Below, one piece after another: positions 11,427 through 21,007 of a stretch of DNA of 64,000 nucleotides. The stretch's first letter is position 1, and each line of letters opens with the position of its first letter. A program made the position numbers and the translations under genes. The DNA comes from Nonomuraea thailandensis (GTDB lineage: Bacteria; Actinomycetota; Actinomycetes; Streptosporangiales; Streptosporangiaceae): the NCBI RefSeq assembly GCF_024172165.1, contig NZ_JAMZEB010000002.1:6283501-6347500 (forward strand). Reading direction: 5' to 3'. The notes under the pieces are model-generated. The model saw only the letters and a list, made by a program, of their open reading frames with translations, was not told the origin of the DNA and ran no database searches.

Positions 11427-12705
11427 ACCAGCTTCCCTTCGAGAACGGTCGGCCTGCCGCGCAGGAACGTGGCCACTACCCGGCCGGGCAGCGTCATCCC
11501 CTCGTACGGGGTGTTCCGGCTCTTGGAGGCGAAGGCGGACGGGTCCACCTTCGTCCGCACGGACGGGTCGTACAGCGTGATGTTGGCCGGGGCGCCCACC
11601 TCGAGCGGCTGCCCCTGACCGGCCAGGCGCCCGATGCGGGCGGGCACGACGGACATGCGCTGGGCGACGCCCGCCCAGTCGAGCAGCCCGGTCTCGACCA
11701 TGGCCTCCTGGACCACGCTGAGCGCGGTCTCCAGGCCGACCATGCCCATGGCCGCGGCCGACCACTCGGTCTCCTTGTCCTCGACCGGGTGGGGCGCGTG
11801 GTCGGTGGCCACGATGTCGATCGTGCCGTCGGCCAGGGCGGCGCGCAGCGCCTCGACGTCCGCGCGGGTGCGCAGCGGCGGGTTGACCTTGTAGATCGGG
11901 TTGTAGGCGCCCACCGGCGACTCCTCCACGAGGTCGTCGGTGAGGAGCAGGTGGTGGGGGGTCACCTCGGCGGTGACGTTCCAGCCCTTGGACTTGGCCC
12001 AGCGGAGGATCTCGACCGAGCCGGCCGTGGAGACGTGGCAGACGTGCAGCCGGGAGCCGACGTGGGCGGCCAGGAGGCAGTCGCGGGCGATGATCGCCTC
12101 CTCGGCGACCGCGGGCCAGCCGGTCAGGCCGAGCCTGCCGCTGATGACGCCCTCGTTCATCTGGGCGCCGGCGGTGAGCCTGGGCTCCTGGGCGTGCTGG
12201 GCGATGACGCCGTCGAACGCCTTGACGTACTCCAGGGCGCGGCGCATCAGCACCGCGTCGTCCACGCACCTGCCGTCGTCGGAGAAGACCCGCACGCGGG
12301 CGGCCGAGTCGGCCATCGCGCCCAATTCGGCGAGCTGCCTGCCCTCCAGGCCGACGGTGACGGCGCCGACCGGGTGCACGTCGCAGTGGGCGAACTCGCG
12401 GCCCAGCCGCCAGACCTGCTCGACCACGCCGGCGGTGTCGGCGACGGGCGAGGTGTTGGCCATGGCGTGCACGGCGGTGTAGCCGCCGCGCGCGGCCGAC
12501 TGGGTGCCGGTCTGCACGGTCTCGGCGTCCTCGCGGCCGGGCTCGCGCAGGTGCGTGTGCAGGTCCACGAGGCCGGGCAGCGCGATCGCGCCCGCGCCGT
12601 CGAGCGTGTCGTCGCCCGCCAGGCCGGGCCCGATCTCGGCGATCGCGCCGTCCTCGACCCGGATGTCGGCGGGCTCCGCGCCCAGGATCCTCACGTTGCG
12701 AATGA

Positions 12706-12709
<4 letters not shown>
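11423..12709 (-). CDS. pyrC: Dihydroorotase
   Basis: Zinc amidohydrolase closing carbamoyl aspartate to dihydroorotate. Motifs in order: PGLVDLHTHLREPG (first metal-binding HxH plus the substrate Arg), GGYTAVHAMANTSPV, HVCHVSTAGSVE, TAEVTPHHLLL and DIVATDHAPHPVEDK (catalytic Asp). This is the long, type I form of about 430 residues. Start ATG 12709 overlaps the pyrB stop as ATGA, and the stop overlaps the carA start as TTGA, so it is locked into the operon on both sides. The open frame extends further upstream inside pyrB and is ignored. Confidence 0.97.
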
Positions 12710-13619
<910 letters not shown>

Positions 13620-13623
<4 letters not shown>

Positions 13624-14177
13624 CTGGCGCCCTCCTTCATGAGCAGGACGGCGTCGCGGCCGTCGATCTCCTGCAGGTAGACCTTGACCTTCTCGCTCTT
13701 GGCGGTCGGCAGGTTCTTGCCGACGTAGTCGGCGCGGATGGGCAGCTCGCGGTGGCCGCGGTCGACCAGCGTGGCGAGCTGCACGGCGGTGGGCCGGCCG
13801 AGGTCGTTGAGCGCGTCGAGCGCGGCGCGCACGGTGCGGCCGGAGTAGAGGACGTCGTCGACGAGCACCACGACCTTGCCGTCGATGCCGTCGGGCGGCA
13901 GCTCGGTGGGGCCGAGCGGGCGCACGGGCCCGCGCCGCAGGTCGTCGCGGTACATCGTGATGTCGATCGAGCCGACGGGGATCTTGACGCCTTCGAACTG
14001 CTCGATGCGGTCGCCGAGCCGGCGGGCCAGCGTGGCGCCGCGGGTCGGGATGCCGAGGAGGACGACGTCGCCGGCGCCCTTGGTGCGCTCGAGGATCTCG
14101 TGCGCGATCCGGGTCAGCGCCCGGTGGATGTCCGGGGCTTCCAGGACGGCCCTGGAATCGCCCGAGGGTGCGGACAT
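13620..14177 (-). CDS. pyrR: Pyr operon RNA-binding regulator / uracil phosphoribosyltransferase
   Basis: PyrR binds pyr leader RNA when UMP is high and often has weak uracil phosphoribosyltransferase activity. The PRPP-binding motif VVVLVDDVLYSGRTVRAALD is complete; VVLLGIPTRGATLARRL and GSIDITMYRDDLRR are family landmarks. Start is taken as ATG 14177, because AGGTGG lies about 11 nt upstream; in-frame GTG codons at 14189 and 14192 would put the start inside that ribosome site. The product is 185 residues. It heads the operon, and its own leader carries a PyrR-type hairpin just upstream, so autogenous control is expected. Confidence 0.94.
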
Positions 14178-14196
14178 GGCGAAGCTCACCACCTTT

Positions 14197-14214
14197 CCCG
14201 CCTCACGGGACGGG
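14197..14214 (-). promoter_or_regulatory. PyrR-binding hairpin ahead of the pyr operon
   Basis: In the minus-strand RNA, CCCGUC pairs with GGCGGG (6 bp) around a hexaloop CCGUGA, which fits the CNGNGA loop of PyrR binding sites. It ends only about 20 nt before the pyrR ATG and touches the AAAGGTGG ribosome site. No U-tract terminator follows, so translational repression, as described for mycobacterial pyrR, is more likely than termination. Inferred from pattern. Confidence 0.72.
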
Positions 14215-14452
14215 TCTTAAAAGGGTGTTGGTCGGGACACACAGTACCAGGGGCTACCAGGTACAACGCGGGCACCCTCCCCCGGCGTCCGTACGGGGAG
14301 CGACGGCACGGTCGCGGATCAGGGCGATGTCCTGGATCAGGTAATTTCCCGCACCGCGCCGTGTCGGGGCGGCCCGCGCGGGGCACGTCTACCCGGCGCG
14401 CGGGGCGGGGGTCGGGCGTGACTTCCGCTTCCTGGAGGGGGATACAGGACAG
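14215..14452. promoter_or_regulatory. Divergent pyrR / arcA control region
   Basis: Holds both promoters. On the pyr side TTGTAC and TACTGT are 14 bp apart (short spacing, low confidence) near 14240-14265. On the arc side GGATCAGG occurs twice (14316-14323 and 14334-14341, 18 bp apart), a possible regulator site, and a GGAGGGGG ribosome site precedes arcA. No clear ArgR box recognised. Confidence 0.4.
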
Positions 14453-15697
14453 ATGACGTTCCATGTCGATTCCGAGGTCGGGCACCTGCGGCAGGTCCTG
14501 CTGCACGGGCCCGACCTCGCGCTGAAGCGGCTGACCCCCACCAGCAAGGACGCGTTCCTCTTCGACGACGTGCTGTGGGTGCAGCGCGCGATCGAGGAGC
14601 ACGAGGAGTTCCAGCAGGTGCTGACGGGCCGCGGCATCCGTGTCCACCTGCTGGCCGACCTGCTCAGGGAGACCGTCGAGATCCCCGAGGCCCGCAAGCA
14701 CATCCTCGACGCGGTCATCGACGAGCGCTGGCTCGGCCCCGGCGCCATCGACGACGTCCGCAACACGCTCGACGGGATGGACTCCGCCACGCTGCAGGTC
14801 TACCTGACCGGCGGCATCACCAAGCGCGAGCTGGTCGCGATGGGCTGCGACCCCAAGTCGGTGACCTTCCACGCCACGGGCGAGGACGACTTCATCCTGC
14901 CGCCGCTGCCGAACCACCTGTTCACGCGGGACACCTCGTGCTGGATCTACGACGGCGTGTCCATCAACGCGATGAAGAAGAAGGCCCGCATGCGGGAGAC
15001 GGTCAACATGGAGGCCGTCTACATGTACCACCCGACGTTCGCCGGCGGCTTCGACCGGCCCGGGCAGGGCGGCTACCACTGCTGGATGCCCGGCCAGCCT
15101 GTCGCCCCCGCCACCATGGAGGGCGGCGACGTGCTGGTCATCGGGCGGGGCGCGGTGCTGGTCGGGATGAGCGAGCGCACCCAGCCGCAGGCCGTCGAGA
15201 TGCTGGCGCAGCGGCTGTTCAGCGCCGGGTCCGCGCGGCGGATCGTGGCGCTCGACATGCCGAAGGCGCGGGCGTTCATGCATCTGGACACGGTGATGAC
15301 GATGCTCGACGTGGGCGTGTTCACCAAGTACGCCGGCCTGGGCATGCTGCCGGCGTACACGATCGAGCCGGGCGAGACGTCCAAGGAGCTCAAGGTCACC
15401 GACCATCCGCCCGAGGACATGCACAGGGCCATCGCGCACGCCCTCGACCTGCCCGACATAAAGGTCCTGACTCCCACCCAGGACGTCTACGCCGCCGAGC
15501 GGGAGCAGTGGGACGACGGCTGCAACGGGCTGGCGCTGGAGCCCGGCGTGGTCGTGGCCTACGAGCGCAACACCACCACCAACAACCACCTGCGCGACAA
15601 CGGCATCGAGGTGATCACGATCAGGGGCAGCGAGCTCGGCAGGGGGCGCGGGGGGCCGCGGTGCATGAGCTGCCCGCTGGAGCGCGACGCCGTCTAG
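14453..15697 (+). CDS. arcA: Arginine deiminase
   Basis: Hydrolyses arginine to citrulline and ammonia, first step of the arginine deiminase energy pathway. Landmarks: MTFHVDSEVGHLRQVLLHGP at the N-terminus, FTRDTSCW, MEGGDVLVIG, AFMHLDTVMTMLD (catalytic His), and GRGGPRCMSCPLERD, whose first cysteine is the nucleophile near the C-terminus. The 414-residue length is typical. The ATG follows GGAGGGGG at about 15 nt. It is first of five plus-strand genes with short gaps (arcA-arcB-arcC-permease-stress protein), diverging from pyrR. Confidence 0.96.
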   Translation: MTFHVDSEVGHLRQVLLHGPDLALKRLTPTSKDAFLFDDVLWVQRAIEEHEEFQQVLTGRGIRVHLLADLLRETVEIPEARKHILDAVIDERWLGPGAIDDVRNTLDGMDSATLQVYLTGGITKRELVAMGCDPKSVTFHATGEDDFILPPLPNHLFTRDTSCWIYDGVSINAMKKKARMRETVNMEAVYMYHPTFAGGFDRPGQGGYHCWMPGQPVAPATMEGGDVLVIGRGAVLVGMSERTQPQAVEMLAQRLFSAGSARRIVALDMPKARAFMHLDTVMTMLDVGVFTKYAGLGMLPAYTIEPGETSKELKVTDHPPEDMHRAIAHALDLPDIKVLTPTQDVYAAEREQWDDGCNGLALEPGVVVAYERNTTTNNHLRDNGIEVITIRGSELGRGRGGPRCMSCPLERDAV

Positions 15698-15708
15698 GGG
15701 GACGACAC

Positions 15709-16713
15709 ATGGCGGTGGACCTGCGGGGCCGCAGCTTTCTCAAGGAGCTGGACTTCACCCAGGAGGAGTTCGGCTTCCTGCTGCGGCTGTCGGCGGAGCT
15801 CAAGGCCGCCAGGCGCGCCGGGGCCGAGCGGCAGCGGCTGCGCGGCAGGAACCTCGCGCTGATCTTCGAGAAGAGCTCCACGCGGACGCGCTGCGCGTTC
15901 GAGGTGGCCGCCCGCGACCAGGGCGCGCACGCCACGTGCCTGGACCCGTCCGGCGCCCGGCTCGGGCACGAGGAACCGGTCGGCGACACCGCGCGGGTGC
16001 TGGGCCGGATGTTCGACGGCATCGAGTACCGCGGCTCCAGGCAGGAGCACGCCGAGGAGCTGGCGGCGCTGTCGGGGGTGCCGGTGTGGAACGGGCTGAC
16101 CGACGAGTGGCATCCCACGCAGACGCTGGCCGACATGCTCACCATGCGGGAGCACAGCGACCGGCCGCTGCGCGAGGTGTCGTTCGCCTACCTGGGCGAC
16201 GCGCGCACCACCATGGGGAACTCGCTGCTGGTCACGGGGGCGATGCTGGGCATGGACGTACGCCTGGTCGCGCCGAGGGCCCTGTGGCCCGATCCGGAGC
16301 CGGCGGCGGGGCCCGCCGAGAAGCTGGCCGCCGGCACCGGGGCCAGGATCACCGTCACCGACGACCTGGGCAGGGGCGTCAGGGGCGTGGACTTCCTCTA
16401 CACCGACGTGTGGGTGTCGATGGGCGAGCCGGCCGACCTGTGGCAGGAGCGGATCAAGCTGCTGCTGCCGTACCAGGTCAACGACGTGGTGGTGCGGGCC
16501 ACCGGCAACCCGTCGGTGCGGTTCATGCACTGCCTGCCCGCCCTGCACAACACGCGGACGCGGGCCGGGCGCGACCTGTACGACAAGACCGGGCTCGACG
16601 CGCTGGAGGTGACCGAGAGCGTCTTCGAGTCGCCGCGCTCGATCGTCTTCGACCAGGCCGAGAACCGGCTGCACACCATCAAGGCCGTCATGGTCGCGAC
16701 GCTGGGAGGCTGA
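15709..16713 (+). CDS. arcB: Ornithine carbamoyltransferase, catabolic context
   Basis: Interconverts citrulline plus phosphate with ornithine plus carbamoyl phosphate. Motifs: FEKSSTRTRCAFE (carbamoyl-phosphate loop), NGLTDEWHPTQTLAD, YLGDARTTMGNS, VWVSMGEPADLWQER (SMG ornithine loop) and FMHCLPALHN. The 334-residue length is normal. The start ATG 15709 lies 12 nt after the arcA stop with AGGGGG; the frame reads open far upstream, but inside arcA. Sequence alone cannot separate catabolic from anabolic enzymes; position between arcA and arcC argues for the catabolic direction. Confidence 0.94.
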   Translation: MAVDLRGRSFLKELDFTQEEFGFLLRLSAELKAARRAGAERQRLRGRNLALIFEKSSTRTRCAFEVAARDQGAHATCLDPSGARLGHEEPVGDTARVLGRMFDGIEYRGSRQEHAEELAALSGVPVWNGLTDEWHPTQTLADMLTMREHSDRPLREVSFAYLGDARTTMGNSLLVTGAMLGMDVRLVAPRALWPDPEPAAGPAEKLAAGTGARITVTDDLGRGVRGVDFLYTDVWVSMGEPADLWQERIKLLLPYQVNDVVVRATGNPSVRFMHCLPALHNTRTRAGRDLYDKTGLDALEVTESVFESPRSIVFDQAENRLHTIKAVMVATLGG

Positions 16714-16714
16714 C

Positions 16715-17650
16715 ATGCGGGTCATCGTGGCGCTGGGCGGCAACGCGGTGCTGCGGCGCGGGCAGCGGCCCGACGCGGACGTACAGCTCGCCAACGTACG
16801 GGCGGCCGCCAGGGCGCTCGCCGCGCTGGCGGCCGAGCACGAGCTGGTCATCACCCATGGCAACGGCCCTCAGGTGGGCCTGCTGGCCATGCAGAGCGCC
16901 GCCGACCCCGGGCTGAACGCGCCGTACCCGTTCGACGCGCTCGGCGCGCAGACGCAGGGCCTGATCGGCTACTGGATGCAGCAGGCCCTGCAGAACGCGC
17001 TGCCCGGCAGGCAGGTGCTGGCCATGGTGACGCAGACGCTGGTGTCGGCGGTCGATCCGGCCTTCGCCGAGCCGTCCAAGTTCGTCGGCCAGGTCTACGA
17101 GCAGGAGGAGGCCGAGAAGCTGGCCGCCGAGCACGGCTGGACGGTGCGGCAGGACGGCCCGCACTGGCGGCGCGTCGTCCCGTCCCCGGCCCCGCAGCGC
17201 GTCGTCGAGACGCGGCTGATCCGGCGGATGGTGGGCGAGGGCGTGATCGTGGTGTGCGCGGGCGGCGGCGGGGTGCCCGTCGTGCGCGACGAGCGCGGCC
17301 GGCTGACCGGCGTGGAGGGCGTGGTCGACAAGGACCTCACCACCGCGATGCTGGCCGAGGCGCTGGAGTGCGACGCGTTCCTCAGCCTGACCGACGTGCC
17401 GCGCGTCATGCGGGGCTTCGGCACGCCGCACCAGAGCGAGATCGGCCACACCACCCCGCACGAGCTGCGCGCGCTCGACTTCCCCGCCGGGTCGATGGGG
17501 CCGAAGGTGGAGGCGGTGTGCCGGTTCGTGGAGACGACCGGCGACATGGCCGCCATCGGCAGGCTGGAGGACGCCGGGAGCATACTCGGCGGCTCAGCGG
17601 GCACCATCGTCACACCCAACGGCCGGTGGCCGCTGACGAGCACGTTGTAG
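16715..17650 (+). CDS. arcC: Carbamate kinase
   Basis: Uses carbamoyl phosphate to phosphorylate ADP, giving ATP, ammonia and CO2, the energy-yielding last step of the pathway. Begins MRVIVALGGNAVLRRGQ (amino-acid-kinase fold), then VITHGNGPQVGLLAMQ, YWMQQALQNAL, VVCAGGGGVPVV, VEGVVDKDLTTAMLAE and AGSMGPKVEAVCRFVE. The 311-residue length matches the family. It begins one base after the arcB stop. With arcA and arcB it completes the pathway, so ATP from arginine is predicted. Confidence 0.96.
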   Translation: MRVIVALGGNAVLRRGQRPDADVQLANVRAAARALAALAAEHELVITHGNGPQVGLLAMQSAADPGLNAPYPFDALGAQTQGLIGYWMQQALQNALPGRQVLAMVTQTLVSAVDPAFAEPSKFVGQVYEQEEAEKLAAEHGWTVRQDGPHWRRVVPSPAPQRVVETRLIRRMVGEGVIVVCAGGGGVPVVRDERGRLTGVEGVVDKDLTTAMLAEALECDAFLSLTDVPRVMRGFGTPHQSEIGHTTPHELRALDFPAGSMGPKVEAVCRFVETTGDMAAIGRLEDAGSILGGSAGTIVTPNGRWPLTSTL

Positions 17651-17660
17651 GGGGTGTCCG

Positions 17661-19082
17661 ATGACACTGGCCCGGCGGCTCCTGCGTACCAAGCCCACGG
17701 AGCGCATCGTGGCCGAGGGCGGTCACGGCGAGGGCGGCGAGCTGCGGCGCACCATGTCGCTGTGGCAGCTCACGCTCTTCAGCGTCGGCGCGACGCTGGG
17801 CACCGGGATCTTCGTGATCCTCGGGCAGGCGGTGCCCAAGGCGGGGCCGGCGGTGGTGCTGGCGTTCGTGCTGGCGGCGGTCACGGCGCTGTTCTCCGCG
17901 CTGTCGTACGCCGAGCTGGCCGGCACGATCCCGGTGTCCGGCTCGTCCTACTCCTACGCGTACGCGACGCTGGGCGAGCTCGTGGCCTGGATCTGCGGCT
18001 GGTGCCTGATGCTGGAGTACGCCGTCTCCGTGGCGGCCGTGGCCGTAGGCTGGGGCGAGTACCTGAACTCGTTCCTGCGCGCGCTGTTCGGCTTCGAGCT
18101 GCCCGAGGCGATCACCCGCTCCCCCGGCCAGGACGGCGGCGTGGTGAACGTCACCGCGATCGTCATCGTGCTGCTGGCCACGTGGCTGCTGCTGTACGGG
18201 GCGTCCGAGAGCGCCCGGGCGAACGCCTTCTTCGTGCTCATCAAGATCGCGGTGCTGCTGTTCTTCTGCGTGGTGACCTTCACGGCCTTCCAGTCGGGGA
18301 ACCTCGCGCCGTTCGCCCCCATGGGCGTGGCCGGCATCACCGCGGCGGCCTCGCAGGTCTTCTTCTCCTACATCGGCTTCGACGCCGCCTCCACCGCCGG
18401 TGAGGAGGCCAGGAACCCCAGGCGCGACCTGCCGCTGGCGATCATCCTGTCCCTGGCCATCGTGACGGCCGTCTACGTGCTCGTGGCGCTGGCCGCCGTC
18501 GGCGCGATGCCGTGGACCGACTTCGACCCCGACAACACCGAGGCGAGCCTGTCGTACATCGCCGACCTGGCCGTGGGCGCCACCTGGCCCGGCCTGATCG
18601 TCTCCTTCGGCGCGGTCATCGCCATCGCCAGCGTCGTGCTCACCGTCATCTACGGGCAGACGCGCATCCTGTTCGCGATGTCCCGCGACGGGCTCATCCC
18701 CCGGATCTTCCAGAAGGTCAACCCCCGGCGGCAGGTGCCGATCGCCAACACCCTCATCGTGGCCGCGTTCATCTCCGTGCTGGCCGGGCTGGTGCCGCTC
18801 GGGCAGCTCGCCGAGGCGACCAGCATCGGCACGCTGTTCGCCTTCGCCATCGTCAACGTCGGCGTGCTCGTGCTGCGGTACCGCAGCCCCGAGCTGCCGC
18901 GCAGCTTCCGCACGCCGCTGTTCCCCGTCACCCCCGTGCTGGGCGCGATCATGTGCGTCGTGGTCATGGCGGGGCTGGCCGGGGTGACCTGGCTGGCGTT
19001 CGGGCTGTGGATGCTCGCGGGGCTGATCTGCTACTTCCTGTACGGCTATGGCCATTCGCGGCTGAATGCCGAGGTGCGCTGA
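17661..19082 (+). CDS. APC-family amino-acid permease of the arc operon
   Basis: A membrane transporter of the amino acid-polyamine-organocation superfamily with about 12 hydrophobic segments. The first segment has the family signature SVGATLGTGIFVILGQAV; VPVSGSSYSYAYATLGEL and FFSYIGFDAASTAGEEARNP (CAT-subfamily motif) follow. That pattern resembles cationic amino-acid transporters, and location 10 nt after arcC makes arginine uptake or arginine/ornithine exchange the best guess. It is not of the ArcD type. 473 residues with charged cytoplasmic ends. The substrate is inferred from context only. Confidence 0.88.
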   Translation: MTLARRLLRTKPTERIVAEGGHGEGGELRRTMSLWQLTLFSVGATLGTGIFVILGQAVPKAGPAVVLAFVLAAVTALFSALSYAELAGTIPVSGSSYSYAYATLGELVAWICGWCLMLEYAVSVAAVAVGWGEYLNSFLRALFGFELPEAITRSPGQDGGVVNVTAIVIVLLATWLLLYGASESARANAFFVLIKIAVLLFFCVVTFTAFQSGNLAPFAPMGVAGITAAASQVFFSYIGFDAASTAGEEARNPRRDLPLAIILSLAIVTAVYVLVALAAVGAMPWTDFDPDNTEASLSYIADLAVGATWPGLIVSFGAVIAIASVVLTVIYGQTRILFAMSRDGLIPRIFQKVNPRRQVPIANTLIVAAFISVLAGLVPLGQLAEATSIGTLFAFAIVNVGVLVLRYRSPELPRSFRTPLFPVTPVLGAIMCVVVMAGLAGVTWLAFGLWMLAGLICYFLYGYGHSRLNAEVR

Positions 19083-19083
19083 G

Positions 19084-20037
19084 ATGAAGCTCGACGAGGT
19101 GCTGGCCGGCTATGGCCCCGGATCGCGGGGGCGCGACGGGCTGGCGCTGGCCGTACTGCTGGCCGGGCAGGCGCACGCCCGCCTGACGGTGGCGACCGTG
19201 CAGCCGCCGGCCCGCTCCACGCCGGGGCCCGCCAGGGCCGAGGAGAGCGCCTGGCGCGCCTACCTGCGCGAGCAGGCCGAGGCGACGCTCGCCCAGGCCC
19301 GCGAGCTGGTGGCCGAACTCGCCGGACGGGCGGGCCGGGGCGCCGGGGCCGGAGGCGGCGGGCTTGAGGGCGGCGGCGTCGAGTTCGTCGCGCACACTCA
19401 CCGGGGCAGCGGGCGCGGGCTGGTGGAGCTGGCGCGCAGGCGCGGCGCCGGCGTCGTGGTGATCGGCTCGGCCCCTGGCGGCGGCAGGGGGCGCATCTCG
19501 GTGGGCAGCACCGCTGACCAGCTCCTGCACTCCTCCTCCGTTCCCGTCCTGCTCGCCCCGCGCGGCTACGGCGACCGGCCGCCGGCCGCCATCGACCGCC
19601 TCACCGTCGCCTACCGGCGCGGCCCCGGCTGCGACGCGGCGGTCACGGACGCGGCGCGGACGGCCGCGGCGCTCGGCGTGCCGCTGCGGCTCGTCACCCT
19701 GGTGATCAGCAGTGGCAGGCGGGCGAGGATCGAGGAAGAGATGCTCGTACGCCTGCGCGACCAGGCGGCGGCCGACCTCCACGCGGCGGCGCGAGGCCAG
19801 CGGCCGTCGGGACGACGACCCGGAGGGCAGCCCGCGGGGCTGCCCGTGGAGGTCGAGGTGCTGGAGGGCCGCAACGTGGCCCAGGCACTCGGGACGACCT
19901 CGTGGCTGCCCGGCGAGATGATCATATGCGCTTCCAGCGACACCGGGCCACTCAGGCGGGTCTTCCTCGGGGACACCTCGCTGAAGATCGTCCGGGCCTC
20001 GACCTGCCCTGTCATGATTCTCACTCGTGAGCCCTGA
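19084..20037 (+). CDS. Tandem universal stress protein closing the arc operon
   Basis: Two UspA-like domains in one chain of 317 residues. The first is the better preserved: VVVIGSAPGGGRGRISVGST shows the ATP-binding G-x2-G-x9-GS pattern, followed by LHSSSVPVLLAPRG. The second ends GPLRRVFLGDTSLKIVRAST, with the pattern weakened. A glycine/alanine-rich linker (GRAGRGAGAGGGG) interrupts domain one. ATG 19084 is 1 nt after the permease stop; the open frame upstream lies in the permease. Usp proteins commonly accompany energy-limitation genes, so a role with arginine fermentation is reasonable but unproved. Confidence 0.85.
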   Translation: MKLDEVLAGYGPGSRGRDGLALAVLLAGQAHARLTVATVQPPARSTPGPARAEESAWRAYLREQAEATLAQARELVAELAGRAGRGAGAGGGGLEGGGVEFVAHTHRGSGRGLVELARRRGAGVVVIGSAPGGGRGRISVGSTADQLLHSSSVPVLLAPRGYGDRPPAAIDRLTVAYRRGPGCDAAVTDAARTAAALGVPLRLVTLVISSGRRARIEEEMLVRLRDQAAADLHAAARGQRPSGRRPGGQPAGLPVEVEVLEGRNVAQALGTTSWLPGEMIICASSDTGPLRRVFLGDTSLKIVRASTCPVMILTREP

Positions 20038-20148
20038 CCGCGGGAATTTCTCGTCAAAACCTGACGAAGTCATCGTTGCCACTGGGACATGAGGGGCGAT
20101 TGTGGCGATCCGTACCGGACCGGATTCGGCATCTTTTTTCCAATCAGC

Positions 20149-20177
20149 TTGACCTTAGGCGTCCACCCCTTTACCGT
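20149..20177 (+). promoter_or_regulatory. bldD promoter
   Basis: TTGACC (20149-20154) and TACCGT (20172-20177) with a 17-bp spacer, a good housekeeping promoter for this GC content. The BldD-like box begins at the last base of the -10. Confidence 0.65.
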
Positions 20178-20189
20178 CACTGTGCGTAA
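20177..20189 (+). promoter_or_regulatory. BldD box in the bldD promoter
   Basis: TCACTGTGCGTAA fits the BldD pseudo-palindrome TNACNCNGNGTNA with one mismatch (G for C at position 6). Covering the -10 edge and start point would repress bldD, consistent with the known autoregulation of BldD in Streptomyces. Confidence 0.6.
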
Positions 20190-20338
20190 CCACACCGCGC
20201 GGCGTTCTGGGGTAAACCCAGAGCCATGGCTACCGATGGTGCCGACCCAGGCACCAGACCCCCCGGTGGCCCGGGCATACGCCGCAAGGGAGCACAATCT
20301 ACTGAGAGCGATACATACGAGAGCCGGGGGGCCACACG

Positions 20339-20833
20339 ATGCCGTCTGAGTACGCAAAGTCGCTGGGTGCACGACTCCGCGCCATCCGCACCCAGCAGGG
20401 CCTGTCCCTGCATGGAGTCGAAGAGAAGTCGCGTGGCAGGTGGAAAGCCGTAGTCGTGGGCTCCTATGAGCGTGGCGACCGAGCGGTGACCGTGCAGAAG
20501 CTTGCCGAGCTTGCCGACTTCTACGGGGTGCCCGTCTCCGAGCTGCTGCCGGGCGGAGCCGCCCCCAGCCCGCTCGGGCCGACGCCCAAGCTTGTGATCG
20601 ACCTGGAGCGGCTCGCGACGCTGCCGAAGGAGAAGGCCGGAGCCCTGGCCCGGTACGCCGCCACCATCCAGAGCCAGCGTGGCGACTACAACGGCAAGGT
20701 GCTGTCGATCCGCCAGGAGGACCTGCGCTCCCTGGCCGTGATCTACGACAAGTCGCCGAGCGAGCTGACCGAGGAGCTCATCAGCTGGGGCGTCCTCGAC
20801 GCCGAGGCCCGCCGGGCCGTGGAGTCGTTCTGA
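20339..20833 (+). CDS. bldD: Developmental master regulator BldD
   Basis: Dimeric DNA-binding repressor of sporulation genes whose dimerisation is driven by cyclic-di-GMP. The N-terminal HTH_3/XRE domain spans residues 1-75 (LGARLRAIRTQQGLSLHGVE, then VVVGSYERGDRAVTVQKLAE). The C-terminal domain carries RGDYNGKVLSIRQED, an exact RxD-x8-RxxD c-di-GMP signature, with R114-D116 and R125-D128 at the same numbers as S. coelicolor BldD. The GTG/ATG choice is clear: ATG 20339. It stands alone. This strongly suggests the organism differentiates morphologically and uses c-di-GMP to control it. Confidence 0.96.
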   Translation: MPSEYAKSLGARLRAIRTQQGLSLHGVEEKSRGRWKAVVVGSYERGDRAVTVQKLAELADFYGVPVSELLPGGAAPSPLGPTPKLVIDLERLATLPKEKAGALARYAATIQSQRGDYNGKVLSIRQEDLRSLAVIYDKSPSELTEELISWGVLDAEARRAVESF

Positions 20834-20848
20834 CGTCCTGAGTTCGTC

Positions 20849-20881
20849 CGGGTCTCGGGGCTCTTGTGGTCCCGAGTCCGT
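20849..20881 (+). terminator. Hairpin downstream of bldD
   Basis: CTCGGG pairs with CCCGAG around an 11-nt loop, with extra pairs outside, starting about 20 nt after the bldD stop. No U-tract. Probable terminator. Confidence 0.45.
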
Positions 20882-20972
20882 TTCCGGGTCGCGAGACGGT
20901 CCCGTCAGCAGCTCGTTCCGGCTTCGTGAGGCCGCTTCGAGACCCGTGGTTTTTGCAGGTCGCCCGCTCCGA

Positions 20973-21007
20973 CCGATGGGCTCGCCGCACTCCGGCGAGC
21001 CCATCGG
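20973..21007. terminator. Perfect 15-bp stem-loop, probable bidirectional terminator
   Basis: CCGATGGGCTCGCCG (20973-20987) pairs without mismatch with CGGCGAGCCCATCGG (20993-21007) around the loop CACTC. It lies between convergent genes. No T-run on either side, as usual for actinobacterial terminators. Confidence 0.6.

Larger units (their letters stand above)
20038..20338. other. 301-bp region upstream of bldD
   Basis: No gene seen. It separates the arc operon from bldD and holds the bldD promoter and BldD box listed below, plus a long 5' leader of about 150 nt with no obvious structure. Confidence 0.6.

Noticed and set aside
14240..14452. ArgR box in the arc promoter region
   Set aside because: No close match to the streptomycete ARG box; only an 8-bp direct repeat is present.
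14575..16713. 712-codon frame spanning arcA and arcB
   Set aside because: The first 370 codons are out of frame in arcA; only from ATG 15709 does it read as ornithine carbamoyltransferase. Not a fusion.
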